A DNA stretch of 48,794 bases from an uncultured Prevotellaceae bacterium (GCA_946186505.1 CAMHNI010000026.1:1-48794), one strand, 5' to 3'; numbered from the stretch's first letter, positions 16,917 through 25,090 are shown. Made by a program: numbers and translations. Notes: generated from the sequence alone by a model not told the origin.

Positions 16917-18505
16917 GGCGCAGCCTCCTTTCGTGAAACAGAAGTGATTGATTCGTAGGGAACGTTACGACCGATAAAATAGTTCCACTCCTCCGAAGTG
17001 AAATCACTCTTCAGTTTCTTGCTGATGATATCAGCCATCAAAGGAACCGACAGGAGTGCCTCCACCAGATTGCCGTTCTGGTCGCCTATCCATGCATATT
17101 GCTTCGAGGGGTCGAATGTGAAGTTCATAATCCAAGAGCCGGCAGACAGTAGCGTCATCGGTTCTATCTTCTCACTGCTGGTATTCCAGAGTTTCATCGT
17201 TCCGTCGTAACTCGATGAATACAGCTGGTGATTGACCATTTTCAGTCTGGAGATACGCGATAGGTGTCCACCCAGTTTGGTTATTCTGCTGCCGTTCTCG
17301 TCAAACAGGTAGATGGTACCGTCACTCATGCCGTAAACACGTTTCCCCGAACTTTTAGAACTGGCGAAAGCTGTCACATGCCCCTTGACAGGGACTTCAG
17401 AGGTTACAAGTTCGTTGATATCCATCACCAAGTGCTGACGCCCCTGATTGTCAAACAACAGCGGGTGATAGTCAAAACGGCTGGTAGTTGTCAACCGGAA
17501 GTCAACCTCGCGTGTCGCCACTATCATCTTACGCTGTTTGTCGAACTTTGCCAACCCACGTTCCCCCGTAAGCAGCAGATTATTGTCATCCAAATCGGTG
17601 ATTCCCATCGGACTATCAAGGTCGTTCACCTGGATGACACTTGCAACATTGTTCTTGATCGTTACCAGATGGCCACTGCGACTGACAGCGTATATGAATC
17701 CCTGTTTATCAATGAAGACATCGCGGAAATCATAGAGACTGTTGTTAAATAAAGTAGTACTCTCTAACTGTTCTCCCTTCTTCTCATGAATCATGATTTC
17801 ACCATAGGAACTGACTGTCACAACCCTATTGTCATTTTTGTCGGGCATAAAAGCCACTCCCATAAGCGCTCCCCTGTGTCTGGCCCACGAACGTTTGCTC
17901 TGACTCGATGTCATGAGAGACTGAAACACAGCAGGATAATAGTAGTCACCACTATAGCGCTTGCTGAAAAGGTAAGATACATACGCCAGTTTGTCACCCA
18001 GTTCCGTATCGCCCATCTGAGTCTGGATAGAAGACAGCGAGCCTAACGAACGGGCCAGTGCCCTGTAGCTCAGCGTGTCGGCTACACGTTTCGACAGTTC
18101 TGCCTGAATACGCTGATGCTCTGCCATGAGACGCTGATTCTCCGCCAACTGGCGGGCTTCCTGTGCATGTTTTTCCGAGGCGAGGGCATTGTCCTGAGCT
18201 ATCAATGCTTTCATACGTTCCTCTTCCGAGCGCTCACGCATCTCCTCGGCCGTCCGCTTCTGCAAAATGGCCTCCTCGCGCTGTTCGTCAGAAATCTCCT
18301 TCTGCTGGTGGGCTATCTCCTCCATCTGCGTGCTGACGCTGCGCATGACGGCCGACCGTTTCTCCTGCAGCTGCAGTCTGGCCACCTGTGACTCCAATTC
18401 TACCCTATGCTGACGCTCAAGATGCCAGCCAAGCAGTCCCGTCACTGTAGTTCCCAACAACAGCAGCCCCACTGCCCCTGTTAATATGTCACGTTTCCTC
18501 TTCAA
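16913..18505 (-). CDS. Membrane-anchored coiled-coil WD40-like beta-propeller protein
   Basis: A 530-residue protein with one N-terminal membrane helix (about 8-26), a long charged coiled coil (30-145, rich in EEQREEA/ARQLAENQ-type heptads), a helical linker (150-205), and a WD40-like propeller (about 205-490; e.g. YDGTMKLWN, DQNGNLVEA). The end (TSEEWNYFIGRNVPYES) resembles the closing motif of WD40 proteins fused to nSTAND ATPases, but no ATPase domain is present. It is thus the anchor, linker and propeller part of such a protein, perhaps a scaffold or sensor. The start is a TTG (18505) 3 bases after the phosphatase stop. I accept it because it supplies the membrane helix and fits the spacing of the operon. 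The exact role is unknown. Confidence 0.85.
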   Translation of the reverse strand: MKRKRDILTGAVGLLLLGTTVTGLLGWHLERQHRVELESQVARLQLQEKRSAVMRSVSTQMEEIAHQQKEISDEQREEAILQKRTAEEMRERSEEERMKALIAQDNALASEKHAQEARQLAENQRLMAEHQRIQAELSKRVADTLSYRALARSLGSLSSIQTQMGDTELGDKLAYVSYLFSKRYSGDYYYPAVFQSLMTSSQSKRSWARHRGALMGVAFMPDKNDNRVVTVSSYGEIMIHEKKGEQLESTTLFNNSLYDFRDVFIDKQGFIYAVSRSGHLVTIKNNVASVIQVNDLDSPMGITDLDDNNLLLTGERGLAKFDKQRKMIVATREVDFRLTTTSRFDYHPLLFDNQGRQHLVMDINELVTSEVPVKGHVTAFASSKSSGKRVYGMSDGTIYLFDENGSRITKLGGHLSRISRLKMVNHQLYSSSYDGTMKLWNTSSEKIEPMTLLSAGSWIMNFTFDPSKQYAWIGDQNGNLVEALLSVPLMADIISKKLKSDFTSEEWNYFIGRNVPYESITSVSRKEAAP

Positions 18506-18508
18506 CGG

Positions 18509-19669
18509 TTATTGTATCCTCAGTGTCAGAAGAGTGATGTCGTCACTCTGCTCCGCACCGTCCACAAAAACTTCAACCTGGGTTTTGACAGTCTCAATGA
18601 TTTGCTGGCAATCCTGCAGTTCCCCTTTCAGTACATTTTCTAAACGCTGCTCGCCAAACTCCTCAAAGGATTTGTTCATAGCCTCTGTCACGCCGTCGGT
18701 ATAGAGCACCAACGTATCGCCATGATCCAGATGAAACTGCACTTCATGAAAGTCTATGCCGGCAATAGCACCGGCCATAGGGTCTTGTGACAGGGGTAAC
18801 TGAATCACCTGGCCATTGCGTTTCTTAACATAGGGCGGATTGTGGCCTGCATTGCAGTAGGTCACATCGCCCGTCTTCATGTTAAGAATACCATAGAACA
18901 CGGTGACAAACATACAGTCCACGGAATCTTCGGCCAGAAGTTGGTTCGAGTAGGTGATGCATTCGGCAGGACTGCCCCCACGAATGCCCGTAGCACGAAT
19001 CAGTGTGCGGCTGACAGCCATGAAAATGGCTGCGGGAATACCTTTGCCACTGACGTCGGCAATGACGAAACCTATGCGCTGATCATCGATACGGAAGAAA
19101 TCGTAGAAGTCACCACCAACGTCCTTGGCAGGTGACATCAGCGCTGCTATGTCAAGCTGGTCAGCAATGTCTGGGAACGGTGGGAACACCTGTGGCAGAA
19201 TGGCCTGCTGTATCTCCCTGGCAATAGCCAGGTCACCTTTCAGTGACTCCAGCTGTGTATGCTCTTTCTGTGACTTATGGACATAGTTTATCTGCTCAAT
19301 GGCCTTCTCGATGGTCACGCTCAGGTCATCCAGGTCTATTGGTTTCGTGGCAAAGTCAAAGGCACCGTTGTTCATTGCCTGACGGATGTTGCCCATATCA
19401 CCATATGCAGAGACCATGATGACCTTCAGTGCCGGGTTACGCATCTCATTAATCTTTGCCAACAGCGTCAGTCCGTCCATCTCTGGCATATTGATGTCCG
19501 ACAGGATAATTTCGATATCCGGATGCTTCACCATCATGGTCAGCGCCTCCAACCCGTTGTGGGCGAATACAAACTCGTATTCGCCCTTGCGGATCTTACG
19601 CCTAAAGTACTGTGTCAACAGCAACTCGAGATCCATCTCGTCGTCGACACTCAGAATCTTAACTGGCAT
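18509..19669 (-). CDS. Response regulator with PP2C (SpoIIE/RsbU-type) phosphatase output
   Basis: A 386-residue two-domain protein. The receiver (residues 3-122) has the acidic pair Asp9-Asp10, phospho-acceptor Asp58 (ILSDINMPEMDG) and the late lysine in TKPID. A coiled linker leads to a PP2C domain (150-385) with the metal-binding motifs DVGGDFYDF (about 185), ADVSGKG (205), TDGVTEA (326) and SDDITLL (376), preceded by the typical AREIQQAILP. Such proteins are usually phosphorylation-controlled serine phosphatases that act on STAS anti-sigma-factor antagonists. No anti-sigma or STAS partner gene lies in the operon, so the target is unknown. It is the first gene of the six-gene cassette, 39 bases after the hppA stop. 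I see no clear promoter or terminator in that gap. Confidence 0.94.
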   Translation of the reverse strand: MPVKILSVDDEMDLELLLTQYFRRKIRKGEYEFVFAHNGLEALTMMVKHPDIEIILSDINMPEMDGLTLLAKINEMRNPALKVIMVSAYGDMGNIRQAMNNGAFDFATKPIDLDDLSVTIEKAIEQINYVHKSQKEHTQLESLKGDLAIAREIQQAILPQVFPPFPDIADQLDIAALMSPAKDVGGDFYDFFRIDDQRIGFVIADVSGKGIPAAIFMAVSRTLIRATGIRGGSPAECITYSNQLLAEDSVDCMFVTVFYGILNMKTGDVTYCNAGHNPPYVKKRNGQVIQLPLSQDPMAGAIAGIDFHEVQFHLDHGDTLVLYTDGVTEAMNKSFEEFGEQRLENVLKGELQDCQQIIETVKTQVEVFVDGAEQSDDITLLTLRIQ

Positions 19670-19708
19670 TTATTTCAATATTACGTTTACGATATCAAGA
19701 TATACTCA

Positions 19709-21895
19709 TTACGAGAAAGCAACTGTCAGTCCAGCCATCACGATTGAAACCATCGACATCAGCTTGATGAGGATGTTCAGCGACGGACCGCTGGTATCCT
19801 TGAACGGGTCACCGACAGTATCGCCAACGATGCAGGCCTTATGGGCAAACGAACCTTTGCCGCCGAAGTTGCCCTCCTCGATGTTCTTCTTGGCATTGTC
19901 CCAGGCACCGCCGGCATTGGCCATAAACACGGCCAGTGTGAAGCCGCCGGCAAGACCGCCGACAAGCAGGCCAAGCACACCAGCCACACCAAGGATGATA
20001 CCCACGACGATAGGAATGACGATAGCGAGCACGGAAGGAATCACCATCTCGTGCTGGGCGGCACGGGTGGAGATTTCAACGCAACGGCCGTAGTCGGGCG
20101 TACCTGTACCTTCAAGGATACCGGCAATTTCACGGAACTGACGGCGCACCTCCTGCACCATCTTCTCGGCAGCACGGCCCACGGCCTCCATCGTCATACC
20201 GCAGAACAGGAAGGCGGCCATCGCACCAATGAAGGCACCCACGAGCACCTTCGGGTTCATCAGGTTCACCTGGAAATAGTTCATAAAGTCGGGGATGGTG
20301 GCATCAGTAGCTGAAATAACATCACCTGCAACGTTGGTCAGTGTCTGACCGGCACGAGCCATCGCAATCTTGATCTCCTCAATATAGGAGGCCAGCAGGG
20401 CAAGCGCCGTGAGGGCTGCAGAACCAATGGCAAAGCCTTTGCCGGTAGCAGCAGTGGTGTTGCCAAGGGCATCGAGGGCATCGGTGCGGTGGCGAACCTC
20501 CTCGCCCAACTGCGACATCTCAGCATTGCCACCGGCATTGTCGGCAATGGGACCGTAAGCGTCGGTGGCAAGCGTGATGCCCAGTGTGGAAAGCATACCG
20601 ACGGCAGCGATACCGATTCCGTAGAGACCGTGAGACAGGCTATCGGAAGTCATCGACAGGTCAAAACCATTGGCACACATGTAGCTCATCATGATGGCCA
20701 CACCAATAGTAATTACAGGAATGCAAGTCGAAATCATACCCGTGCCTATACCTTTAATGATAACGGTGGCAGCACCCGTCTGACCAGCCTCAGAAATCTT
20801 CTGGGTAGGTTTGTACGAATGCGACGTATAGTATTCGGTAGCCTGACCGATAATGACACCGGCTGCCAGACCACTGATGACCGAGAACGACAGACCCAGC
20901 CAGTTCTCAATGCCTAACAGGTAGAGGATGGCAAAGGTGGCGATGGCGATGAGAACGGCGCTGACATTCGTTCCCAGTGAGAGCGAACGGAGCAGGTCCT
21001 TCATCGTAGCACCTTCCTTCGTACGAACAAGGAAAATACCCAACAGCGAGAGGAACACGCCCACGGCGGCAATCACCATCGGAGCAATGACAGCCTTCAG
21101 TTGAACCTCTAAGCCTGCAACACCAAAGGCGGCGGCACCAAGGGCGGCAGTGCTGAGCACAGAGCCGCAGTAGCTCTCATATAGGTCGGCACCCATACCG
21201 GCCACGTCTCCAACATTGTCGCCAACGTTGTCGGCAATTGTTGCGGGGTTGCGCGGGTCGTCCTCGGGAATGTCGGCCTCCACCTTGCCTACGATGTCGG
21301 CACCCACGTCGGCAGCCTTCGTGTAGATACCGCCACCCACACGAGCAAACAGGGCCTGCGTCGAGGCACCCATACCGAAGGTCAGCATCGTCGTGGTGAT
21401 GGATATCAGACCATCGGCATCGAACTGGTTGAGCACAACGAACCAGATGGCAATATCCAACAGACCGAGACCAACCACCGTCAGACCCATCACGGCACCA
21501 GAACGGAAAGCAATCTTCAGTCCTGCATCGAGGCTCTCACGGGCAGCATTGGCAGTACGCGCCGAGGCGTATGTAGCTGTCTTCATGCCAAAGAAGCCAG
21601 CCAGTCCCGAGAAGAAACCGCCCGTCAAGAATGCGAACGGCACCCAGGGATTCTGGACGTTCAGTCCGTATGCCATAAAGGCAAAGAGCGCACAAAGCAC
21701 TGCAAAAACGATACACACGACCTTGTACTGCTGTTTAAGGTAAGCCATTGCTCCTTTGCGCACATAGAGTGCAATCTCTTTCATACGAGGCGAACCCTCG
21801 TCAGCCTTCATCATCTGAGTGAAGAAGTAGTACGCCATACCCAGTGCCACGACAGAAGCGATGGGCACGAGCCAAAACACTGTTGGAATGTTCAT
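19709..21895 (-). CDS. hppA: Membrane ion-translocating pyrophosphatase
   Basis: A 728-residue membrane pump of the H+/Na+-PPase family, with about 16 hydrophobic helices. It couples hydrolysis of pyrophosphate to export of Na+ and/or H+. Diagnostic motifs are EADIPEDDPRNPATIADNVG with DNVGDVAG, DAYGPIADNAGGNAEM, and the C-terminal GDTVGDPFKDTSGPSLN. The stretch GNTTAATGKG has alanine at the site that is lysine in K+-independent enzymes, so this is probably a K+-dependent type. Whether it moves Na+, H+ or both cannot be read by eye. It has its own promoter (-33 and -7 boxes at 21933-21964). The signalling/NRPS cassette starts only 39 bases downstream on the same strand, so read-through is possible. 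Pyrophosphate is also a by-product of NRPS adenylation, an intriguing but unproven link. Confidence 0.96.
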   Translation of the reverse strand: MNIPTVFWLVPIASVVALGMAYYFFTQMMKADEGSPRMKEIALYVRKGAMAYLKQQYKVVCIVFAVLCALFAFMAYGLNVQNPWVPFAFLTGGFFSGLAGFFGMKTATYASARTANAARESLDAGLKIAFRSGAVMGLTVVGLGLLDIAIWFVVLNQFDADGLISITTTMLTFGMGASTQALFARVGGGIYTKAADVGADIVGKVEADIPEDDPRNPATIADNVGDNVGDVAGMGADLYESYCGSVLSTAALGAAAFGVAGLEVQLKAVIAPMVIAAVGVFLSLLGIFLVRTKEGATMKDLLRSLSLGTNVSAVLIAIATFAILYLLGIENWLGLSFSVISGLAAGVIIGQATEYYTSHSYKPTQKISEAGQTGAATVIIKGIGTGMISTCIPVITIGVAIMMSYMCANGFDLSMTSDSLSHGLYGIGIAAVGMLSTLGITLATDAYGPIADNAGGNAEMSQLGEEVRHRTDALDALGNTTAATGKGFAIGSAALTALALLASYIEEIKIAMARAGQTLTNVAGDVISATDATIPDFMNYFQVNLMNPKVLVGAFIGAMAAFLFCGMTMEAVGRAAEKMVQEVRRQFREIAGILEGTGTPDYGRCVEISTRAAQHEMVIPSVLAIVIPIVVGIILGVAGVLGLLVGGLAGGFTLAVFMANAGGAWDNAKKNIEEGNFGGKGSFAHKACIVGDTVGDPFKDTSGPSLNILIKLMSMVSIVMAGLTVAFS

Positions 21896-21932
21896 TGTAA
21901 CTTGTTGGTTTTTTGTTTAAGTTTTTCCCGTG

Positions 21933-21964
21933 CAAAGTTACACATAATATTTCAAATGTCCAAA
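21933..21964 (-). promoter_or_regulatory. Promoter of hppA
   Basis: On the minus strand, TAACTTTG (21940-21933) matches the -7 box TAnnTTTG and TTTG (21964-21961) sits 20 bases upstream as the -33 element. The hppA ATG is 37 bases downstream. Confidence 0.78.
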
Positions 21965-22031
21965 TTTTACACGGATTTTCTCTGTGGCTTTTTTTGTGGG
22001 CTACTTTGACGGTCCACGTGGGGAGAACAAG

Positions 22032-22074
22032 AAAAAAACCGGAAAGTCCCTTTTTGGGGAACTTCCCGGTTTTT
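22032..22074 (-). terminator. Rho-independent terminator after tRNA-Thr
   Basis: Inverted repeat with arms CCGGaAaGTcCC and GGggAaCTTcCCGG around a short loop. On the minus strand it is followed by a U-run (plus-strand A-run at 22032-22038). It lies directly behind the tRNA gene. A T-run also flanks the other side, so it may work in both directions. Confidence 0.75.
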
Positions 22075-22075
22075 G

Positions 22076-22149
22076 AGCCTCTTGTCGGATTCGAACCAAC
22101 GACCCCGAGATTACAAATCACGTGCTCTGGCCAACTGAGCTAAAGAGGC
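22076..22149 (-). tRNA. tRNA-Thr (anticodon UGU)
   Basis: Read on the minus strand, the acceptor arms are GCCTCTT (22149-22143) and AAGAGGC (22083-22077). The D arm is GCTC/GAGC. The anticodon loop TTTGTAA gives anticodon TGT. The T arm contains GGTTCGAATCC. No CCA is encoded. The anticodon stem has one T-T mismatch by my reading. The tRNA begins 2-3 bases after the SRP RNA on the same strand. Confidence 0.93.
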
Positions 22150-22151
22150 GG

Positions 22152-22250
22152 GTGGGCAAGCGGTCTGCATCGCGCCGCTACGACCTAATACCCTTGCTGC
22201 GTTCCCACCCTGGGGGATTCAAAGGGAGCTGGCCGTACAGGACTTGCCCG
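22152..22250 (-). ncRNA. ffs: Signal recognition particle RNA, small bacterial type
   Basis: On the minus strand the conserved apical part reads CCCCCAGGGTGGGAACGCAG followed by CAAGGGTA, the GGAA-tetraloop/symmetric-loop region of bacterial 4.5S RNA. The ends pair through GGGCAAG (5' side, 22249-22243) and CTTGCCC (3' side, 22160-22154), giving an RNA near 99 nt. The RNA binds Ffh and targets membrane and secreted proteins co-translationally. A -7 box lies about 31 bases upstream of the mature 5' end, so a short leader is probably removed. The 3' end abuts tRNA-Thr. Confidence 0.9.
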
Positions 22251-22280
22251 TTTTTTACTTTCTTTTTTCGAAAGCGGCTG

Positions 22281-22288
22281 CAAAGGTA
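22281..22288 (-). promoter_or_regulatory. -7 box for the ffs/tRNA-Thr transcript
   Basis: TACCTTTG on the minus strand (22288-22281) matches TAnnTTTG. I do not see a clear TTTG at the expected -33 spacing. Confidence 0.6.
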
Positions 22289-22378
22289 CAACAAAAAAGT
22301 GAAAAGCGAGAAGTGAAAAGTGAAAAGTTTCCGTTTTTAACTATTTTTTATTTGTTGACACTCGTTATGTGCGGGAAA

Positions 22379-22975
22379 ATGCGTAATTTTGCACCCGATT
22401 ACAATATTAATAATGTAAATATTAAAAAGAATATCACTTTGACACCAGCAGAATATATCCAACTCAAGGCTTTTGCCCGCATTGACGGTGCATTGCTTTC
22501 CGTGCTGTGGGTAGCCAGTTTTGCCTGCTACATAGCAGGCATTGCCAATCCTATATTCAGCATGGCTGCTATGATACTGATGTTTATCACACCTTTTTTC
22601 GTCGGGCGATGTTTGGCCAAGTTCCGCGATGTCGGGCTTGGCGGCATCATCTCTTTTGGTCGTGGCTGGGGCTATGCTGTCTATGTCTTCTTCTACGCAG
22701 CCATTCTTTTAGCCGTTGCCCAGTATATCTATTTTGCCTACATGGATCAAGGGTACCTGATATCGTCATTCAACAACGTCTTGGCATCGCCGGAGGTCAA
22801 GCAGTTGTTCGACCAATACGGCGTGAGGCAGGCTGTCACTGAGAGTATAGAGTCGATGAGCCAGTTGCGTCCTATCGACTATGCCCTGAACGTACTCACG
22901 ATGAACATCTTTGTGGGCATTATCCTGGGACTGCCCATTGCTGCACTGATGAAACGCAGTGTCAGCAAACCGTAA
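22379..22975 (+). CDS. DUF4199 family membrane protein
   Basis: A small inner-membrane protein with four predicted helices (ALLSVLWVASFACYIAGI; AAMILMFITPFFVGRCL; YAVYVFFYAAILLAVAQYIY; NIFVGIILGLPIAALM). The segment TPAEYIQLKAFARIDG is typical of the DUF4199 N-terminus. Function is unknown; the family is widespread in Bacteroidota. The start is uncertain. The open frame extends to 22244, but that overlaps the SRP RNA gene. An ATG at 22379 overlaps a likely -7 box (22384-22391), so translation may instead begin at TTG 22439, just before TPAEYIQL. In Bacteroidota this gene commonly precedes a family-2 glycosyltransferase, as here (27 bases downstream). Confidence 0.8.
   Translation: MRNFAPDYNINNVNIKKNITLTPAEYIQLKAFARIDGALLSVLWVASFACYIAGIANPIFSMAAMILMFITPFFVGRCLAKFRDVGLGGIISFGRGWGYAVYVFFYAAILLAVAQYIYFAYMDQGYLISSFNNVLASPEVKQLFDQYGVRQAVTESIESMSQLRPIDYALNVLTMNIFVGIILGLPIAALMKRSVSKP
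22384..22391 (+). promoter_or_regulatory. Likely -7 box for the DUF4199/glycosyltransferase operon
   Basis: TAATTTTG matches TAnnTTTG. The upstream TTTG/TTG elements at 22351-22357 are further away than the usual 19-21 bases, so support is moderate. Confidence 0.5.
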
Positions 22976-23002
22976 TATACTAATCCTTAACATATAATAA
23001 TT

Positions 23003-23959
23003 GTGGATATATCAGTCATTATTCCTCTCTATAACGAGGACGAGTCCATTCCCGAGTTGTACGCTTGGATAGAACGGGTGATGAAGGCAAACAACTACTC
23101 TTATGAAGTCATCTTCATCAACGACGGCTCTACCGACCGTTCCTGGGATATCATCAACGAACTTCATACAAAGCAGCCAGACGTAGTGAAGGGCATCAAG
23201 TTCCGCCGAAACTACGGCAAGAGTCCCGCCCTGTACTGCGGTTTTGCCAAGGCCCAGGGTGACGTGGTCATCACGATGGATGCCGACCTGCAGGACTCTC
23301 CAGACGAGATTCCCGGCCTTTTCAACATGATTAAGGAAGAAGGATACGACCTCGTCAGCGGTTACAAGCAGAAGCGTTACGACCCCTTGTCGAAGACGAT
23401 TCCAACGAAACTGTTCAACGCCACCGCCCGCAAGATCAGCGGCATCCATAACCTGCACGACTTCAACTGCGGCCTAAAGGCTTATCGCCGCGATGTGGTC
23501 AAGAACATCGAGGTCTATGGCGAGATGCACCGTTACATACCCTACTTGGCCAAGCAGGCCGGTTTTGACAAGATTGGCGAGAAGGTGGTACAGCACCAGG
23601 CCCGGAAATACGGTCAGTCGAAGTTCATGGGCCTGAACCGCTTCGTCAACGGCTATCTTGACCTGCTGACACTGTGGTTCCTGTCAACGTTCGGCAAAAA
23701 GCCGATGCACGTCTTCGGTTTCCTCGGCACCATCATGTTCTTCATCGGTTTCATGGCAGCTGTGGTTATCGGTGCCGACAAGCTGTGGTGCCTGGCCAAC
23801 CATATTCCACAACGCTTAGTGACCGATTCCCCCTATTTCTACATCGCCTTGACAATGATGATGATAGGTACACAGCTGTTCCTGACCGGTTTCATCGGCG
23901 ACCTCATAAGCCGGTCGTCAGCCGGGCGCAACGACTATCAAATAGAAGAGACTATATGA
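23003..23959 (+). CDS. Family 2 glycosyltransferase, GtrB/DPM1-like
   Basis: A 318-residue membrane-bound transferase. The GT-A domain (1-220) has VIIPLYNEDESIPEL, the nucleotide-binding FINDGSTDRSWD, and the metal-binding DADLQDSP. Two C-terminal membrane helices (about 233-257 and 275-299) match the GtrB/ArnC/DPM1 class, which moves a sugar from a nucleotide donor to undecaprenyl (polyprenyl) phosphate. The donor sugar cannot be told from sequence. The start is a GTG (23003), which gives the usual MDISVIIPLYNE opening. Its stop overlaps the next ATG (ATGA), so it is translationally coupled to the DUF6452 lipoprotein. Confidence 0.93.
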   Translation: MDISVIIPLYNEDESIPELYAWIERVMKANNYSYEVIFINDGSTDRSWDIINELHTKQPDVVKGIKFRRNYGKSPALYCGFAKAQGDVVITMDADLQDSPDEIPGLFNMIKEEGYDLVSGYKQKRYDPLSKTIPTKLFNATARKISGIHNLHDFNCGLKAYRRDVVKNIEVYGEMHRYIPYLAKQAGFDKIGEKVVQHQARKYGQSKFMGLNRFVNGYLDLLTLWFLSTFGKKPMHVFGFLGTIMFFIGFMAAVVIGADKLWCLANHIPQRLVTDSPYFYIALTMMMIGTQLFLTGFIGDLISRSSAGRNDYQIEETI

Positions 23960-24447
23960 AGCGACAGGCATCAATATTATCTCCACTGATTATACTCTTC
24001 TCCATCTTGGCCTGTACCAGCATTGACTGCCCTCTTGTGACCACGGTGCGGACGTACTACGTATTGCAGACCCCTGCCCAGACGACAGACACGCTGAGGG
24101 ACACCCTGAGCATCAGGACCTTCAGGGCCAACGGCTCGGACACCCTGCTGTTGAACAAAGGCATTGGCCTGACCTCACTGTCGCTGCCCGTAGGCTACAC
24201 GACCCCCGAGGACACGCTCTATTTCATCTTCAAGAACGGTTCGTTCCGTGCTGTCGATACCGTATTAATCAAGAAGGAGAACATCCCCCATTTTGAGTCG
24301 GTTGACTGCAACGCCAGATTCTTCCACCGTATTACCGCCGTACGCAGCACCCACAACGCCATCGATTCCATCAACATCAATAATCCCTCGGTAGATTATG
24401 ACACTCAGACCGTCCATTTCCACCTCTATCTCAAGAGCCACGATTAG
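23956..24447 (+). CDS. DUF6452-type lipoprotein
   Basis: A 163-residue protein starting at the ATG that overlaps the glycosyltransferase stop. The N-terminus is a lipoprotein signal (ILFSILACTSIDCP, Cys near residue 19). The rest is beta-rich (TVRTYYVLQTPAQ; RTFRANGSDTLLLNKG; SLPVGYTTPEDTLYFIF) and ends with FHLYLKSHD. I recognise it as the small lipoprotein that in Bacteroidota is found next to a DUF6048 beta-barrel-like protein. The family number is from memory. Function is unknown; an outer-membrane pair with the next gene is plausible. The two reading frames overlap by 50 bases. Confidence 0.8.
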   Translation: MKRQASILSPLIILFSILACTSIDCPLVTTVRTYYVLQTPAQTTDTLRDTLSIRTFRANGSDTLLLNKGIGLTSLSLPVGYTTPEDTLYFIFKNGSFRAVDTVLIKKENIPHFESVDCNARFFHRITAVRSTHNAIDSININNPSVDYDTQTVHFHLYLKSHD

Positions 24448-25090
24448 CCTCGCGCTGGTGTTGCTGGCCTGCATGTCAGCCGATGCCCAGAAACTGTTCA
24501 AGCTTGAAAAGGACTCCATACCCATCATGCGCGGTTTCCAGGTTTCGTTCGACCTGTTCGGTGCCGGTCAGATGATGTTAAGCGACTACGGGCAATATGA
24601 GGCCGCCCTGCGTCTGAACCTGCATGACCAGTGGTTTCCTATTGTTGAGGTGGGCTATGGCAAGGCCTGCCATGAGAACGATGTGGTGACAGGAATCACC
24701 TACAAGACCAAGGCACCCTATTTCCGTGCCGGAGTCGATTTCAACATGCTGAAGAAAAAGCACCAGGCCAATCGCCTGTTTGCCGGTTTCCGCTATGCCT
24801 ACACCTCATATAAAGTCGATATGTGGCGTCAGGACTTTCCTGATCCTGTCTGGCTGTGGCCATCAGGTTTTGGTGTCAGAGACGAGCAGTGCTCCCAGAG
24901 CTGGCTTGAGTTGGTCGCCGGCATTGATGCCAAGGTGTTCGGTCCTTTCCACCTGGGATGGAGTGTGCGCTATAAGCAGCGGCTAACTCACAATGACGGC
25001 ATTATCGGCAAGACATGGTATGTGCCAGGCTACGGCACATGGGACTCGTCAACGCTTGGAGGCACGTTCAATTTCATCATTGACATATAA
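24398..25090 (+). CDS. DUF6048-type outer-membrane protein
   Basis: A 230-residue protein with a signal peptide (about 1-30, ending CMSADAQ) and a body of alternating amphipathic strands rich in Tyr, Trp and Gly (VSFDLFGAGQMML; FPIVEVGYGKACHE; RLFAGFRYAYTSYKV; LELVAGIDAKVF; LGGTFNFIIDI). This suggests a small beta-barrel. It overlaps the DUF6452 gene by 50 bases in another frame, a tight pairing known in Bacteroidota genomes. Function is unknown. ApbE follows 8 bases later, so the operon probably continues. Confidence 0.85.
   Translation: MTLRPSISTSISRATISLALVLLACMSADAQKLFKLEKDSIPIMRGFQVSFDLFGAGQMMLSDYGQYEAALRLNLHDQWFPIVEVGYGKACHENDVVTGITYKTKAPYFRAGVDFNMLKKKHQANRLFAGFRYAYTSYKVDMWRQDFPDPVWLWPSGFGVRDEQCSQSWLELVAGIDAKVFGPFHLGWSVRYKQRLTHNDGIIGKTWYVPGYGTWDSSTLGGTFNFIIDI

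Noticed and set aside
3989..19669. Siderophore cluster as a firm call for the NRPS and receptor
   Set aside because: There are no catechol, hydroxamate or salicylate genes and no Fur-type genes nearby; the receptor alone is not enough.
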